Assembly (NCBI RefSeq): GCF_030445035.2
Contig: NC_080673.1
Location: forward strand, 36,452,365-36,516,364
Length of the DNA: 64,000 nucleotides
Direction: 5' to 3'
DNA from: Dasypus novemcinctus
Taxonomy: Eukaryota > Chordata > Mammalia > Cingulata > Dasypodidae
The position numbers were made by a program, and so were the translations under genes. Shown here piece by piece: positions 1-11,879 of the stretch (its first letter is position 1; every line of letters starts with the position of its first letter). The notes under the pieces were generated by a model. That model saw nothing but the letters and a program-made list of their open reading frames with translations, did no database searches and was not told where the DNA came from.

Positions 1-2820
1 TAATTCTCTGAGCAAGTAATCTCACAGAAATAGATGCTAAAGACTAATCTTCCTACTTAATAAACATGAATATGCAGCCTCAGGCCATTTCTCATTATTG
101 ATCTAACTAAGATAAATAACTGGTCATTCATTAAGCATTCGAAATAAGAGACAAAATCCCTAAACTGATTTACTGATAAATAAAAGGAAAAACTAAATTT
201 ACATTTTTGTTGCTCTCTCATAATCTAGAGGGAAATAAAAAGAATGATTCCCTCCACAGACTGCAAAATGTCAGCATTCCCTAGCCTATAATAGATAATA
301 AGAAGATATAATGACATGGATTTTATGCTGTATTTTGGATGTGTCTATATTTGTATTTTAAATATTCCCTTTGTGAACAGTGAGATGAAGCGTTTTCATT
401 TGTCAAGATATGCCTGCTTTCTTATGTTACAAGGAAGCAGCACTCTAGACACTCTTGAGACATCATGCTAGCCCATGAAATTGCAAGGGATCAACATCTT
501 GCTGCTCTTTATCTCCACGGCAAAGACCTGACATTTCAGGAGGGAAAAGTTACTGACATTTCTTACCAATGTTTATATTCAGCAAGTTGGGTAAGTCGCC
601 TCTCTGAGGGAAAGGAAAAGTGAATAAAATGCTCTAATTTTGGGGCCATCAACTCTCATTGTAGCATGAATAATTTAGTTCTAATCCCTTTAAAAAGCTG
701 GGTTAAAACTGTTCAGCAGTGTGCTTCAGTCAGCACGGGAAAGAAGTAAGTTATAAATGCCACACCATGTTATGACCTTGATAAAGTCGAAATGAATGGT
801 ATAAAGTAATTAAAGAGCTTTTCTGCAAACATTTGCCCTCATGAATCCAGTTTCTTCCTCTTTTCTTCCTTTAAATAACATGTATTTATTAGTTTCTCCA
901 AGGAAAAGTAACTCATTTATTGCAGAATTTTGGAAATTCAAATAGCAACAGAGGAAAAATAAAAATTGTCTAATATTTCTACCTATCCTCATATCAGTGA
1001 ATTTTTTCTGGGGTCTTTCCTATTTATACATTTAATAATGTGAAATATGCTTGTGGGTATATATTTATGCACATTTGAATATTATATTTCTTTTAAAAAT
1101 CAAGATTTCATTGGCTATGCTGTTCTGCATATTCCTGTCCTGCTTTCTAGACATACACATGTTTTCATTCAGCCACACCTAACTTACTCCTTCACACGCA
1201 GGCCTACAATAGGGTGGTCCAGGTTCCGGCAATCAGCTGCACAGTCGATATTAGGTACCTGTACATTGCAGAGCCCCTTGTTAAATGTACCACGGGTAGA
1301 GGTGGCGTAGGCTGCAAAGTCCAAACACAACCACACCAAGGCTATTCAAGTTTATAAAGTTCTCTCATGATAACTCTGATTGGTGGAAAAAATGACTTCT
1401 TGAGAGACTCTGTCCCTTACAAATGGAATAAGTCGTTCTCTTTGTCTACTTCTCTTGATTATGGGAATAGTCAAAGTCACAGGTGAAAAAATAAAGAGCC
1501 CAACTTTTCCCCACTGCTTTCTTATAAATCAAAGTGATATTAGCAACCTCTCCTTCCTTTGTTTCTCACCTCCTGCCCAGATGAAAGCTGCATTTTGACC
1601 TGAGTGCGACATTCTAGAGGGCATAGACACAATATAAATGCACAGCAACAAGTTTACTCTTGCCCTTCTCCTTTACTTTTTTCTTTGTTTGCTTTCCTAG
1701 AAGCCACAAGTGTTTTCTTATTAACCAAATATATTTTGGGAGACTGGCATTCATTTGATAATGAAAATTTCAGCTTCTGAAAATAAGAAAATGCATTATT
1801 AAATGAATGATATTGCTGATAATTATAATCAGTTTGTTCAATATGCTGATATTTATACTTGAAAAGATAATACAGCATTTATATACAGTCTACAATTTTT
1901 AGGTTAAAGCAATAGTATATATAAATTAAAGGGACAATCTGAAAATGCATCTATGACTACATACCCTTATACACATAAATATGCATTAAGTATATGTATT
2001 AATTATATATTGTCTATATAAAATACACAGTAGTTTCCAAAAATTAGGAATCCCAATATTTAAAAAACTCCACAAAAAACTCTTATATTAATTGTATGGC
2101 CCTGAATTCTCTGTGGTTTTTAGTATAAATTTCTACGTATTGAATTTTCTTAAATTTATGATATGAATTTCGTAGGGAAAACATATCAGTTCAAAGGCTG
2201 CCTCATCTTTTCGTATATCTTTGAACTTTTCTTGTTTGTCTCCTTCAGAGGATTCTATTCTTTTGCAATAGTTCTGACCATATTACAGGTTGGTAATAGC
2301 TAAGAGTATATCCTTAGATTTCTTTATACTTCTCCCATCATCTCGCATCATCTCTCATCATTTTTATCACCTATGTTGTTATCTCCCAAATCTCTATCAC
2401 TACTTCAGACTACTTCCTAAAGTGTCAGACCTGTGTATGGAATTGTCCACGCTTTATCTTCCACTGGATGCCCTAAAAGTCAAAAGGCATGCTGAAGCCA
2501 GTTCCTACTACTTCCACAACAGCCAGTTGTTAAACATAGGCATTACTGAAAATGAAATTATAAACACATACCCTAAATATATTATATGGAAACAGATATT
2601 AAATAAAACTTTTCAGTTCCAAATTTTTTATTACATCATTCCCTTTTACTTGAGGTTATTTTTGTCTATTACATGCCTACGATGGAAATACTATCTAATG
2701 GGATGCTAATGAGCATCTCTTCCCAACACCGCGTTCAGTGATATGCACGTTTATTGATCAAAATTGACCATGTTGAGAGTTGTTATACCAGGGAAATAGA
2801 CAAACACTACAAATCAGGAC
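1..2820. other. No recognised gene or repeat (AT-rich intergenic or intronic DNA)
   Basis: I see no gene, RNA or confidently named repeat here. Open frames at 1047-1310 (+), 1654-1878 (-) and 2290-2709 (+) show no domain, no coding-like composition and no splice context, so I treat them as chance frames. A short block at 1199-1316 is richer in G+C than its surroundings and is discussed as a finding. The rest reads as aged AT-rich DNA. Confidence 0.5.
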
Positions 2821-2839
2821 TTTTTTTTTTTTTTTTTTT
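2821..2839. repeat. Poly-T run (19 bases)
   Basis: An uninterrupted run of T, read directly. On the minus strand it would be an A tail, which could mark the 3' end of an old minus-strand retroposon lying to its right. I could not recognise a body, so it is listed as a homopolymer only. Confidence 0.8.
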
Positions 2840-2869
2840 GACCCTAGAAAGTCGGTTGTTAAACATTCA

Positions 2870-4085
2870 CCATCACCCCTCTGTTTAAAATTGAGTATAT
2901 CTTTGCCAGGCACTGGCCTTTATTTCTCTGGGCTCCATTTCTAACACTCGCTCTTCTCTTCAATGTCTTGCACCAGGAACTAGCCCTGTGGGACACATTC
3001 CCAGGCTCACTTGTCAGCTCTTTTCCACCAATGGGAGATACCTACAGGAAATTTTCTAATTAGAAAAAGGATCTTGCATAGAGGCCCAACATAGTTCTTG
3101 CATTCAATGGGTCATCTCACTCTAACATCTTCTCTTCGTTCCTCCAGACTACAAGACCATAACAACTTCCTTCAGTTGTTAATCTGTGGATTGCCTCAGT
3201 GTCCCATGTTTGGCAATTTTGACCTGAATAAACAATTCCCTGTATCAAATGTTGTTTGTTTTTAATTGTAAGAGTGTGTCAATCTAGATCTATTTAGGAG
3301 ATAGAAACCACATAGAAAACTTAAGAGACGAAGTTTAATATTAAAGAATTATTAACTATCATAAGTGATTAACTATAAAGATGCAAAGGGCACTCTAAAG
3401 GGAAATGCAGGGCTGAGGGAGAGTACTGTTAAAAAAAGAAAGAAAAATTAGAAGGGAGACCTCTCCAAGATTCAGACCCTGCTGGAGAACATGAGGTGTT
3501 ATAACTCACTGGATGGCAGAGAGGTTTGTTAGGCTTTCTGGGCCGCAGCTGTCATGGTCACCTGACCAGCTAGAACTAAACCTCTAGGATGCCAGCAGGC
3601 TAGACTGGTGGACAAAAACACAGAGGAAACTAGGATGTTGCTATGAACGCACAGCCAAGAGCGTTGGGGATGGACAATGAAACAGTAAGGAGGTGGTCAC
3701 AGAGCTTGGGCTGGTTCTGTGAGGTCACTGATGAGAGCATTACGGAATGTTCTCATACACCCACATAGCAGACAGGCTGTGCAGTGGGAGTCAGAAACAA
3801 ACAAAAAAAAATACGTAGTCGTCAGAATGAGGAAGAGAAGCCTCTTCCTCCTGCAATGACACTCCAGTGCCCTCTACTGACAACGTTTGACATCACGCAC
3901 ACTGTAAAGGAGAAATACTTGTTAGGGATCCTAGGAAAGTAAGGTTGGATTGGTGAGGTCTGGCCACGTTATGTGTACTCCACATTGAGATATGATGTGG
4001 CAGAAAATAAGAAAGCAATTTACTGGAGTTTAATAGCATCATTAAAGTTATGTTTAAACATTAATCTGGTTCAAACTAACAAAAA
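2870..4085. other. Unassigned, old-repeat texture
   Basis: No gene is visible. The stretch 2880-3250 has a CCAAT-containing block near 3030 and an AATAAA with a following T/G-rich run near 3225-3260, a layout that could be a decayed LTR. The stretch 3270-3980 has moderate G+C and no stop-free frame of interest. I cannot name a family for either part. Confidence 0.3.
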
Positions 4086-4086
4086 A

Positions 4087-6840
4087 AAATGACATTCAGG
4101 TATAGCATTTAAGATATTTTTGGCTATTTGGGGCCTCTTACCCTTACAAATAAATTTGATAATTGGTTTTTCCATTTCTGTACAAAGACTGTTGAGATAA
4201 TTATGGAGATTGCATTGAACCTGTAAGTAAGTTTGGATAAAATTGACAACTAAATGATATTTAATCTTCCAGTCCATGACCATGGATTATCTTTCAATTT
4301 GTTTAGGTCTTCTTTGGTTTCTTTTAGAAATGTTTTGTAGTTTTCTGAATATGGGTCCTTAATGTACTTAGTTGAGTTCTTCCTAAATATTTGATTCTTT
4401 TAGTCAATATTATAAATGGAATTTTTTCTGACTTCGTCCTCAGATTGTTCATTACTAGTATATAAAATGCTGCTGATTTTTGGGTATTAATCTTGTATCC
4501 TGCCACTTTGCTGAACTCGTCTATTAGTTCTAGTTGCTTTGTTGTGGATTCTTCAGGATTTTCTAGGTATAGGTTCATTTCATGAGCAAATAATGAAAGT
4601 TTTACTTCTTCCTTTCCTATTTGGGTGCCTTCTTTTTCTTTCTGTCTTTTTTTTTTTTTTTTTTTTTTTTGCCTAACTGCTCTAGCTATAACTTCTAGCA
4701 CAATATTGAATAACAGTGGGAACAGTGGAAATCCTTGTCTTGTTCCACATCTTAGCAGGAAGACTTTCAGTCTTCACCATAGAGTACAATGTTAGCTGTG
4801 GCTTTTTCATAGGTGCACTTAAACATATTGAGAAAGCATCCATCTATTCCTATATTTTGGAGTGTTTTTCTCAAGAAAGGATGCAGCATTTTGTCAAACA
4901 CCTTTTCTGCATCAATTGAGAGAATTGTGTGAATTTTTCTTCATCAATATACTAAGGTGGTTTTTATTGATTTTCTTGTGTTGAACCACCCTTTTATACC
5001 TGGGATAAAACCCACTTGATTGTGGTATAAAATTGTTTTAATGTGTTTTTGGATTCAGTTTGTGTTTTGTTGAGAATTTTTTTATCTATGGTCATTAGGA
5101 AAAATAGTAATTTTCTTTTTTTTTTTTTTTGGTAGTATCTTTATCTGACTTTAATATCAGGGTGAGGTTGGGTTCATAGAATGAGTTTGGTAGTATTCCT
5201 TCCTATTCAATTTTTTGTAAGCACTTGAGCAAGATTGGTATTAAAATAGATCACCTTTAAATGATTGATAGAATTCACCTGTGAAACCATCTTGTCATGT
5301 TGTCTAGTTTGTTGGCATAGAACTGTTCATGATACCCTCTTATGATCTTATTTCTGCAAGGTCAGTGGTAATGACCCCCCTCTCATTTCTGATTTTATTT
5401 ATTTGTTTCTTACCTCTTTTATTCTTTGTTAGTTTAGCTAAGTGTTTGTTGATTTTGTTGATCTTCTCAATGAGCCAAATTTTGGAATCATTGATTCTCT
5501 ATTGTTTTTTTTGCTGTTTTTCTTGTTCTCCATTTCATTTATTTCTGCTCTGATCTTTGCTATTTCTTTCCTTTGGCTTGATTTGGGATTAGTTTGCTGT
5601 TCTTTTTCTAGTTACTCCAGGTATGAAGTTAGGTCTTCAATTTTCACACATTCTTTTTTTTTAATGTAAGTACAAAGGCTATAAATTTTCCTCTCATCAC
5701 TTCTTTGCTGTATCCCATAGGTTTTGATATGTTGTATTTTCATTTTCATTATCTCAAGATATTTACTGATTTCTTTTGCAATTTCTTCTTTGATCCACTG
5801 ATTATTTAAGTGTATGTTTAGGAATTTTCCTGTTTCCCATCTGTTATTGATTTTCAGCTTCATTTCATCATGATCAGAAAGTGTTTGGGATAATTTTAAT
5901 ATTTTTAAATTCATTGAGACCTGTCTTGTGACCTGTCCTGGAGAAAGATCTATGAGAACTTAAAAAGAATGTATATCCTGCTGTTTGGGGTTATAATGTT
6001 ATATAAATATCAGTTAAGTGTTGCTCATTTACCATATTATTAAAGCTTTCTGTTTCCTTATTTATCCTGTCCAGGTGTATTATCCAATCCTGACAGTTGT
6101 GTATTGAAATCTGCTACTATTATTGTAGAGACTTCTATTTCTCCCTTCCGTTTTACCAGTACCTCATGCATCTTGGGGCACCAAGATTAGGTGCATAAAT
6201 ATTTATTGCAGTTGTTCCTTCTTGTTGAATTGTCCCTTTTGTGAATATATAATGACTTTCATCTCTTAGAATAATTTTGCATTTAAAATATATTTTGTCC
6301 AATATTAGTATAACTACTTAAGATTTTTTTTTTTTTAAGATTTATTTATTTATTTAATTCCCCCCCTCCCCCGGTTGTCTGTTCTTGGTGTCTATTTGCT
6401 GCGTCTTGTTTCTTTGTCCGCTTCTGTTGTCGTCAGTGGCACGGGAAGTGTGGGCGGCGCCATTCCTGGGCAGGCTGCTCTTTCTTTTCATGCTGGGCGG
6501 CTCTCCTCACGGGCGCACTCCTTGCACGTGGGGCTCCCCCACGCGGGGGACACCCTTGCGTGGCACGGCACTCCTTGCGCGCATCAGCGCTGCACATGGC
6601 CAGCTCCACACGGGTCAAGGAGCCCCGGGGTTTGAACCACGGACTTCCCATATGGTAGATGGATGCCCTAACCACTGGACCAAAGTCCGTTTCCCCAGAT
6701 TTTTTTTGGTTACTATCTTTTTCAAGCCTTTCACTTTCAACCCGATTGTGTCCTTACATCTTAGATGAGTCTCTTGTAGACAGCATATAGATGGCTCATA
6801 CTTTTTACCCATTCTGTCAGTCTATGTCTTTTTTATGATT
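4087..6840 (-). mobile_element. L1 (LINE-1) ORF2 fragment, split by a SINE
   Basis: Translation on the minus strand gives recognisable L1 ORF2 pieces. 6755-6812 is an endonuclease-like segment (SICCLQETHLRCKD). 5612-5914 is the region between endonuclease and reverse transcriptase. 4330-4620 is the reverse-transcriptase end (EVKLSLFA, then [19 protein letters not shown]). ORF2 is normally about 1,275 residues; here it lacks the beginning of the endonuclease and everything after the reverse transcriptase. Stops and frameshifts are frequent, so it is dead. A T expansion sits inside it at about 4648-4670. A DAS-SINE interrupts it at 6331-6696. No target duplication could be matched at the outer ends. 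Confidence 0.9.
6331..6696 (-). mobile_element. DAS-SINE, near full length, minus strand
   Basis: On the minus strand it starts with a tRNA-like head carrying an A box (GGTCCAGTGGTTAGG) and a B box (GTGGTTCAAACCCC). The GC-rich SINE body follows, then a tail of AATTAAATAAATAAATAAATCTT and A's. This is the armadillo-lineage SINE, transcribed by RNA polymerase III and moved by L1. An AGATTTTTTT repeat lies on both sides (about 6321-6330 and 6697-6706) and fits a target duplication at a T-rich site. The frames seen across it on both strands are artefacts of the GC-rich body. It inserted into a pre-existing L1. Confidence 0.95.
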
Positions 6841-6895
6841 TTTAAGGGGGTACCATGGATTGAACCCTCGACTGTCATTCCCATAAGCTCTGTTA
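6840..6895 (-). mobile_element. Short decayed tRNA-type SINE head, tentative
   Basis: The segment around 'GGGGGTACCATGGATTGAACCC' resembles, on the minus strand, a tRNA B-box region at the head of a SINE. Only about 50 bases can be matched by eye and no tail or target duplication is visible, so the call is weak. Confidence 0.3.
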
Positions 6896-6899
6896 CTTT

Positions 6900-7163
6900 T
6901 CTTTGAAAGCCATGTGTTGCAGGCAATAGAACTCAGAAAAGAAAGGAGAGGTCAAGAGAAGCTGCCATGTGCACTGCCACATGACGAGGAGCTTAGAAAC
7001 AAAGATCAACAGCAGCCAGCCCCAGAAGGCCAGTCTTCAGGAAAGAAGCATCACCTTGATGTTACCTTGATTTGGACTTTTTCAGCCTCAAAACTATGAG
7101 CTAATAATGTTTATGTCAACCCATTGCATAGTATTTGTTTGAGCTGCCAAGGAAACTGAAACA
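6900..7163 (+). mobile_element. MaLR-like LTR fragment, plus strand
   Basis: The 3' part, from 'TTTTTCAGCCTCAAAACTATGAG' to 'GAGCTGCCAAGGAAACTGAAACA', has the arrangement of a MaLR-type LTR end. It is the reverse complement of the pattern that opens the LTRs at 16270 and 18153 (GTTTGCTAAGCTGCTCAAAGCA). The 5' part is decayed. A 61-codon frame across it has no recognisable product. Confidence 0.55.
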
Positions 7164-7204
7164 GAGGTTATAACAGTCACACTTTATTCAACTTACACAT
7201 TATT

Positions 7205-7440
7205 AAATAAAACCTTAGTTAAAACACCATCCCTTCTGAGAAGATTTCCTTGACTACTCAAGATGAGTTGTATTCTCCTCCTCTGTATTTTCTATAGCAC
7301 TTTTCCTAAGTTTCTATTATTTGACTCCATTGTGATTTTTATTTTCCTTCTAAGTTTTCTCTTTGCTCTTTAAGCTATTACTTCTTATTGAATCTATTAG
7401 GACATGTAATGAACATAAGAATCATAGGACATGGTTTGTG
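7205..7440 (+). mobile_element. Possible L2 3'-end fragment
   Basis: The run 'CTTCTGAGAAGATTTCCTTGACTACTCAAG' followed by T/C-rich sequence resembles the L2 3' region, where a conserved segment reads roughly 'TCAGAGAGGCCTTCCCTGACCACCC'. The match is by eye and heavily diverged. Confidence 0.35.
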
Positions 7441-9115
7441 AATACTCTTACTATGAACACAGTCGATTACAGGATCCCAAACAACTGTGTTTGAATGTAT
7501 GCATGTGTACATGAAATACATGTGGGATCAAGTCTCTACCAAATACCAGAAAACTTAGAGTTCATGATGCAGAATAAGCCCTGAAAGAAAAGCTGTAGGA
7601 CAAGTAGAGAAAACAGACTAGCCAAGGTCAAAATTTGTCTGTTGTCTGATAAAAGAAATAGAACAAGAAAATTGAAGATAAATCACCAAGTAAATTCTAG
7701 AGATAGGTTTGAAATGATTATCTTTTGTCTGTCTTTTGAAACCAACGTTTAGAGCTATTGAAGCTTGAAGCTTGTGACTTTCATAAGAAATGACCTCCAG
7801 AAATCTTTGAAGGGTGAATTTTTTGTTACTTTTAAAAGAGAATGGATTTGCTAATTAAATACTTTTTTTTAGAGGAACTGACTTACTCATATCAGCTCAG
7901 ACAAAACAGAGATGCAGTATTCGTCCTCTTTTTCTGGTTCCAAAGGTGGGAAATTTGCAAAGACACCTGGTACAATAATTATATTCAGCTTAATTCCTCT
8001 ACTCCCTGATAATTTCTCAGTGTCAGTGAATCACAAGATTGTCATCTACAATGATAGTTAAAAGGTTATTCTGCAGCATAATCTTTCAGCAGGACAAACA
8101 TACATCTTATTTATTTCTCTACTAAAACTTGAAAGAGAATGGAGCATCCTAAGCCACCCCAACCTCCCTAAAACCACCAAAACAAATGCACAATTGTGGT
8201 TTGCAGAGTTCTAAGAAATCATATGGCCTTCGAAGTTGAAATTATTGACTTTATTTTTTATTTACAGAAAAATGTTTGCTTTTCCCTAATTAAAGGTATC
8301 TATAACTCACATGTGATAATGGTGATAATGCAATATCAGGGTAAAAAACCCAATACCATGAATTTGTAAAAGACAGTTCATGGTTGGCGCCCGTATTTTG
8401 CCTATACCCATTCTCAAACAAGCGGCAGTCTAAAGATTTCTCTTCTTTGTGCTTTTTAAGTTTCTGTGCAAGGTTAGGTAGGTAGGAAATGAGGGCCTCA
8501 GTGATAATTTGAAATTTTTTCTGTTGCATGTATATTGATCAGTTTGTAGTAATTGGTCAGCTTCCCCCATCAAATAAATTACTATCCTTTGTTTCACACT
8601 GTAACTAATATAGCACCAACTGAAAATTGTTTTTCATTGTTCGGTAATAACACATCCCACATTTCCTATGAATGGATCCCACTTAAACTTTAAGCAAGGA
8701 TTTTACTATACTTTACTGCCTCATTTAATATATGTAATATCCAGGAAAAAAGATTTTTTGAGACTGTGTTTTTAGCAACAACAATTAAAGTTTCCAATGG
8801 GATACAGAAGTACAGTTTGGAGATGGTAATAAGGCTGAAACTTTACTTATCAGTCAGGAGTCATAGGAACTTGTGTCTAGAAGGACCAGATATGTGGATA
8901 TGCATTTATCATATCAACAAACACTCATTCCCCAGATTGCATAGAAATACTGAGAAACAAGACACTGAAGAGTATTTGATGGAAAAAAAAATGGCCTTTT
9001 ATATCTGTGATTCTCATCTGTGGGGGAGTCATTAGTTAAATAAAATGATATTATGTAGCAAACTCATTTCTGAGAATAACTTGCTGAGAAACAAGCAATT
9101 TACTTTGTCAGAAAA
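7441..9115. other. No recognised gene or repeat
   Basis: I see nothing I can name. A 79-codon minus-strand frame at 8290-8529 and an 89-codon plus-strand frame at 8766-9035 lack any motif and contain no coding signature beyond being open. Confidence 0.45.
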
Positions 9116-9131
9116 AAATATCAGGATGTTT
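9116..9131. repeat. Target-site duplication, outer copy (U1 retropseudogene)
   Basis: The sequence AAATATCAGGATGTTT occurs here and again at 9312-9327, a perfect 16-base match. It brackets the U1 pseudogene and its A tail, as expected for L1-mediated insertion. Confidence 0.95.
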
Positions 9132-9317
9132 CTTTTTCTTTTTTCTTTTTTTGTCAGGGGAGAGCATGAAAGCAGTCCCCCACGACCACAAATTATGCAG
9201 TCGAGTTTCCCATATTTGGGGAAATCACAGGGGTCAGCATGTCCGGAGTGCAATGGATAAGCCTTGCTCTGGGAAACCACCTTCGTGATCATGGGATCTC
9301 CCCTGCCAGGTAAATAT
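9132..9317 (-). pseudogene. RNU1: U1 snRNA retropseudogene with A-rich tail
   Basis: On the minus strand 9317 to 9155 is an essentially full-length (163 of about 164 bases) copy of U1 snRNA, the spliceosomal RNA that pairs with 5' splice sites. The 5' arm reads ATTTACCTG where functional U1 has ACTTACCTG. The stem-loop I sequence bound by U1-70K (CATGATCACGAAGG) and the Sm site (AATTTGTGG) are intact, and the 3' end CCCCTG is present. It is followed by an A-rich tail (plus-strand 9132-9154) and flanked by a perfect 16-base duplication, the inner copy of which overlaps the U1 5' end. True U1 genes have no A tail, so this is a retroposed copy and probably silent. The frames crossing it are not coding. 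Confidence 0.95.
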
Positions 9318-9539
9318 CAGGATGTTTAAAATCACACAACTCGAGACTGATAGACTGCTAGTTTTAAGGGATTGTAATTTTTCCTTGTCTCCCCAAATCT
9401 CTAAAAATATAAATGTGGTAATTATTACTGGACTGCCCTGTTCAAAACTCCAGGCTCGAATCCAATTGCTTGCCTTGTTCACTAAAAGACATCTCAAAAT
9501 ACTAGTAACATATCCCAAACACTTGATTCCTTTCACCTT

Positions 9540-10440
9540 TTCTAAATCTGATCTTCCCCTGGTATTCTATTTTAATGTAAATTGGACAACTATTCACCCA
9601 GTTGCTCAAATCAGAACAAAAGACCTGTGTCGTATTCTTGATTTCTCCCTTTTCCTGACACCTACATGCAATACATCAGCATGCCCTCTCTAACTGCTCT
9701 ACCTTAAAAATATTTCTTAAATCTGTCTACCTCTCTAACTAGCTGCCCTCTTCCTAGGCGATTCTATTCTCAACTCTTCCTCATTATACTGAAAAACTAT
9801 ATTTTTTCCCATTCCAATCTACTGCTTACAGAAGAGCCAGAGTTGTTTTTTTTTTTTGAAATATGAAAAAGATCACATCACTCTCCTGTTTAAAATGACT
9901 TCTTGTTGCACTTTGCTATAACCTATAATTTTTCCTATGGCTTACAAAGTTCTGTATGATCTTATCTTATTTCTGACCACCTCTAACGTCTCATCTTATG
10001 TTATACTACACTCCCTAATTCTGATATTCTGAAAGCTACTGGAAAGTGCCATTCATTTTCCTATGTCAGAACTGTTGTAACTCATGATTCCTGTATTTGG
10101 AATGCCCAGACCCTGATCTTTACAAGGTTGACATCTTAAACTTTCAGGTCTCATCTTAAATGTTGTGTCCCAGAGACAGTTTTTTCTGACCGTGGTCTCA
10201 GAGACAGTGCCCCCACCCACCCTCTGAGTTAATGTTTGGTATTTTTTTAATTCATATTTCTCTATTTAGCTCCTCCATAGTGCACGGCATACTTTGAACA
10301 TATTTTTTCATCTATATGTTTACCATCTCTCTCTCAATGGAAAAAAAAATTCATTCAATTATGCCTCCCCAATACCTTGCTAAATATCTAGAACATAAAA
10401 ACAAAACATTGACATATTTAATGATGAATAGATATGAATT
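9540..10440 (+). mobile_element. L2 (LINE-2) fragment, reverse-transcriptase C-terminus plus 3' region
   Basis: The plus strand follows the L2 pattern. A region resembling the end of the L2 open frame (around 9595-9730) comes first. Then comes the segment corresponding to 'CTCCTGTTTAAAATGACTTC', the 'TACAAAGTTCTGTATGATC' block, and 'CAGGTCTCATCTTAAATGTTGTGTC' near 10146-10170, where the L2 consensus has a very similar string. An AT-rich end with a remnant of the terminal ATGAAT repeats lies near 10420. It is highly diverged, as expected for an element from before the mammalian radiation. The 123-codon frame at 9322-9693 overlaps its start and is not a gene. Confidence 0.75.
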
Positions 10441-10954
10441 AGTTTCCAGAGTTACTTGGTCCTTACCTAGTGTGAAATATTTCACAGAGCCTTACACACA
10501 TTCGTCTGGTAAGGAAGAAAAGGAATTTGTTTACAGGAGCAAAATGCTTCCATTTTATTTTAAATATGTTTACTTAAGTATCCAAACAATTGAATGTGCT
10601 TAGAAAGTTTTCAAAACTTTGTGCTACTAAACATATTGAGTTTCTCATTGACTTTCTTGGTAAGTAATTATGTGAATTACCATCTTATTTCCAAGAGGTT
10701 TCTGAAATGTCTTGGGTTAAATTCTGCTTATTGACATGTCTAAAATGCCAGAGGTACTCATTTTAATTGGACTTATGTCTTTCATTTACTTCTTGAAATG
10801 ACTGAACTTAATAGGGATTTTGTTATTTTTGCTTGTGTCAAAATTTGCCTGTATTAAAATTATTGTAAAAATTAGATACTTAGAAAGATATTATTCTAAA
10901 AATGTCTTTGAAACAGCACCTGTTAGCATTTTCTTTAATGTTTACCCTAGTCCA
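10441..10954. other. No recognised gene or repeat
   Basis: AT-rich sequence without a feature I can name. The 95-codon frame ending at 10603 runs out of the L2 into this stretch and has no motif. Confidence 0.4.
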
Positions 10955-11215
10955 ATAAAGAACACAGGGTTTGGCATGAATAAAGCTGCCCTAAATTTGC
11001 ACTTACTTTGTGCCAGGAACTTTTTTCAATTTCTTGAATGTGCCCAACAACCTTTACAGTAGGTAGTATTGTTATCCTCAGTTTTAGATGAGAGAAATGA
11101 GTTACATAAAGGATAAGAAATTAGCCTGTAATTACAATAGTAAGATACAAAGCAGAAATTCAAATCCAGGAAATGTGTCTCCAGAATCCAGACTCCCAAC
11201 CATTACCATGCTGTG
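10955..11215 (-). mobile_element. MIR SINE, minus strand
   Basis: Read on the plus strand, it has the reverse-complement MIR order. 'CACTTACTTTGTGCCAGGAAC' comes first, then 'TAGTATTGTTATCCTCAGTTTTAGATGAG', then the region equivalent to 'AAGTCACACAGCTAGTAAG', then 'TCAAATCCAGG' and 'CAGAATCCAGACTCCCAACC'. MIR is an ancient tRNA-derived SINE. No target duplication survives. Confidence 0.85.
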
Positions 11216-11879
11216 AATGTCTGAGATATTTCAACCAGCTTTCACAGAGTTGCCCAGTCTGGTTCCAAGGAAATCAATAAAATGACAGCATTAAAGATCA
11301 CACTGATCTTTCAAGAGCTGGAAAGGAATCAAAGTACTTTATTCCTAGCAAGTTAACAAAGTATTGAGATTCTTAATAAAACATACACACATACAAACGC
11401 AAAGCAAAAAACAAAAGACAAAATCAAAGCAATAGATTTACAGCCTTCCTTAGAAGTAAAATGGACCTCTAAATTCTGTTTTAATTGATCTGGATTAACT
11501 AACCCAATTCAGTAACCATTAGAATTAAGTTACACTTTTAAAAAACATTTCAGTGGCAATTGTCCAGCTTTTTTTTTGAGGAAACCATTCCAAATTAAGG
11601 TTTTCAATAAAGAAAATATTAAAGAAAATGTGTAATTTATAGAGGTACAACTTTATCATGCTAAGCAACTGTATGGGTTATTGGTAGTCACTTTATTTTC
11701 CTTTGATTAAACTATAATACTTTTGTTAATTGTAAAGGCGCAAAGTTCTTTACTTGTATGTCTGTATGTATTTTTTCATTGTACTAGTTGGCAGATGAAG
11801 GTACTCTTAGTGTAAGCTACCAGAGGATAGACATTCCCAGAGAAAGATTTTTATTATAGACTTATCTTCTCTCCCCAAA
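11216..11879. other. No recognised gene or repeat
   Basis: AT-rich sequence between a MIR and an old L1. Nothing recognised. Confidence 0.4.

Noticed and set aside
2290..2709. 139-codon plus-strand open frame, one of the longest in the window
   Set aside because: No domain, signal or composition of a real protein. AT-rich DNA of this length yields such frames by chance.
6375..6812. Four overlapping GC-rich frames on both strands
   Set aside because: They fall in the DAS-SINE body; the same artefact appears at 26071-26402 and 31962-32369. Only 6755-6812 continues into real L1 ORF2 relic.
8290..8529. 79-codon minus-strand frame with a Lys-rich segment
   Set aside because: Considered as a processed pseudogene scrap, but no protein family came to mind and no A tail or duplication is visible.
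9155..9317. Functional U1 snRNA gene
   Set aside because: The A-rich tail and the flanking duplication show a retroposed copy, and I see no snRNA promoter element next to it.
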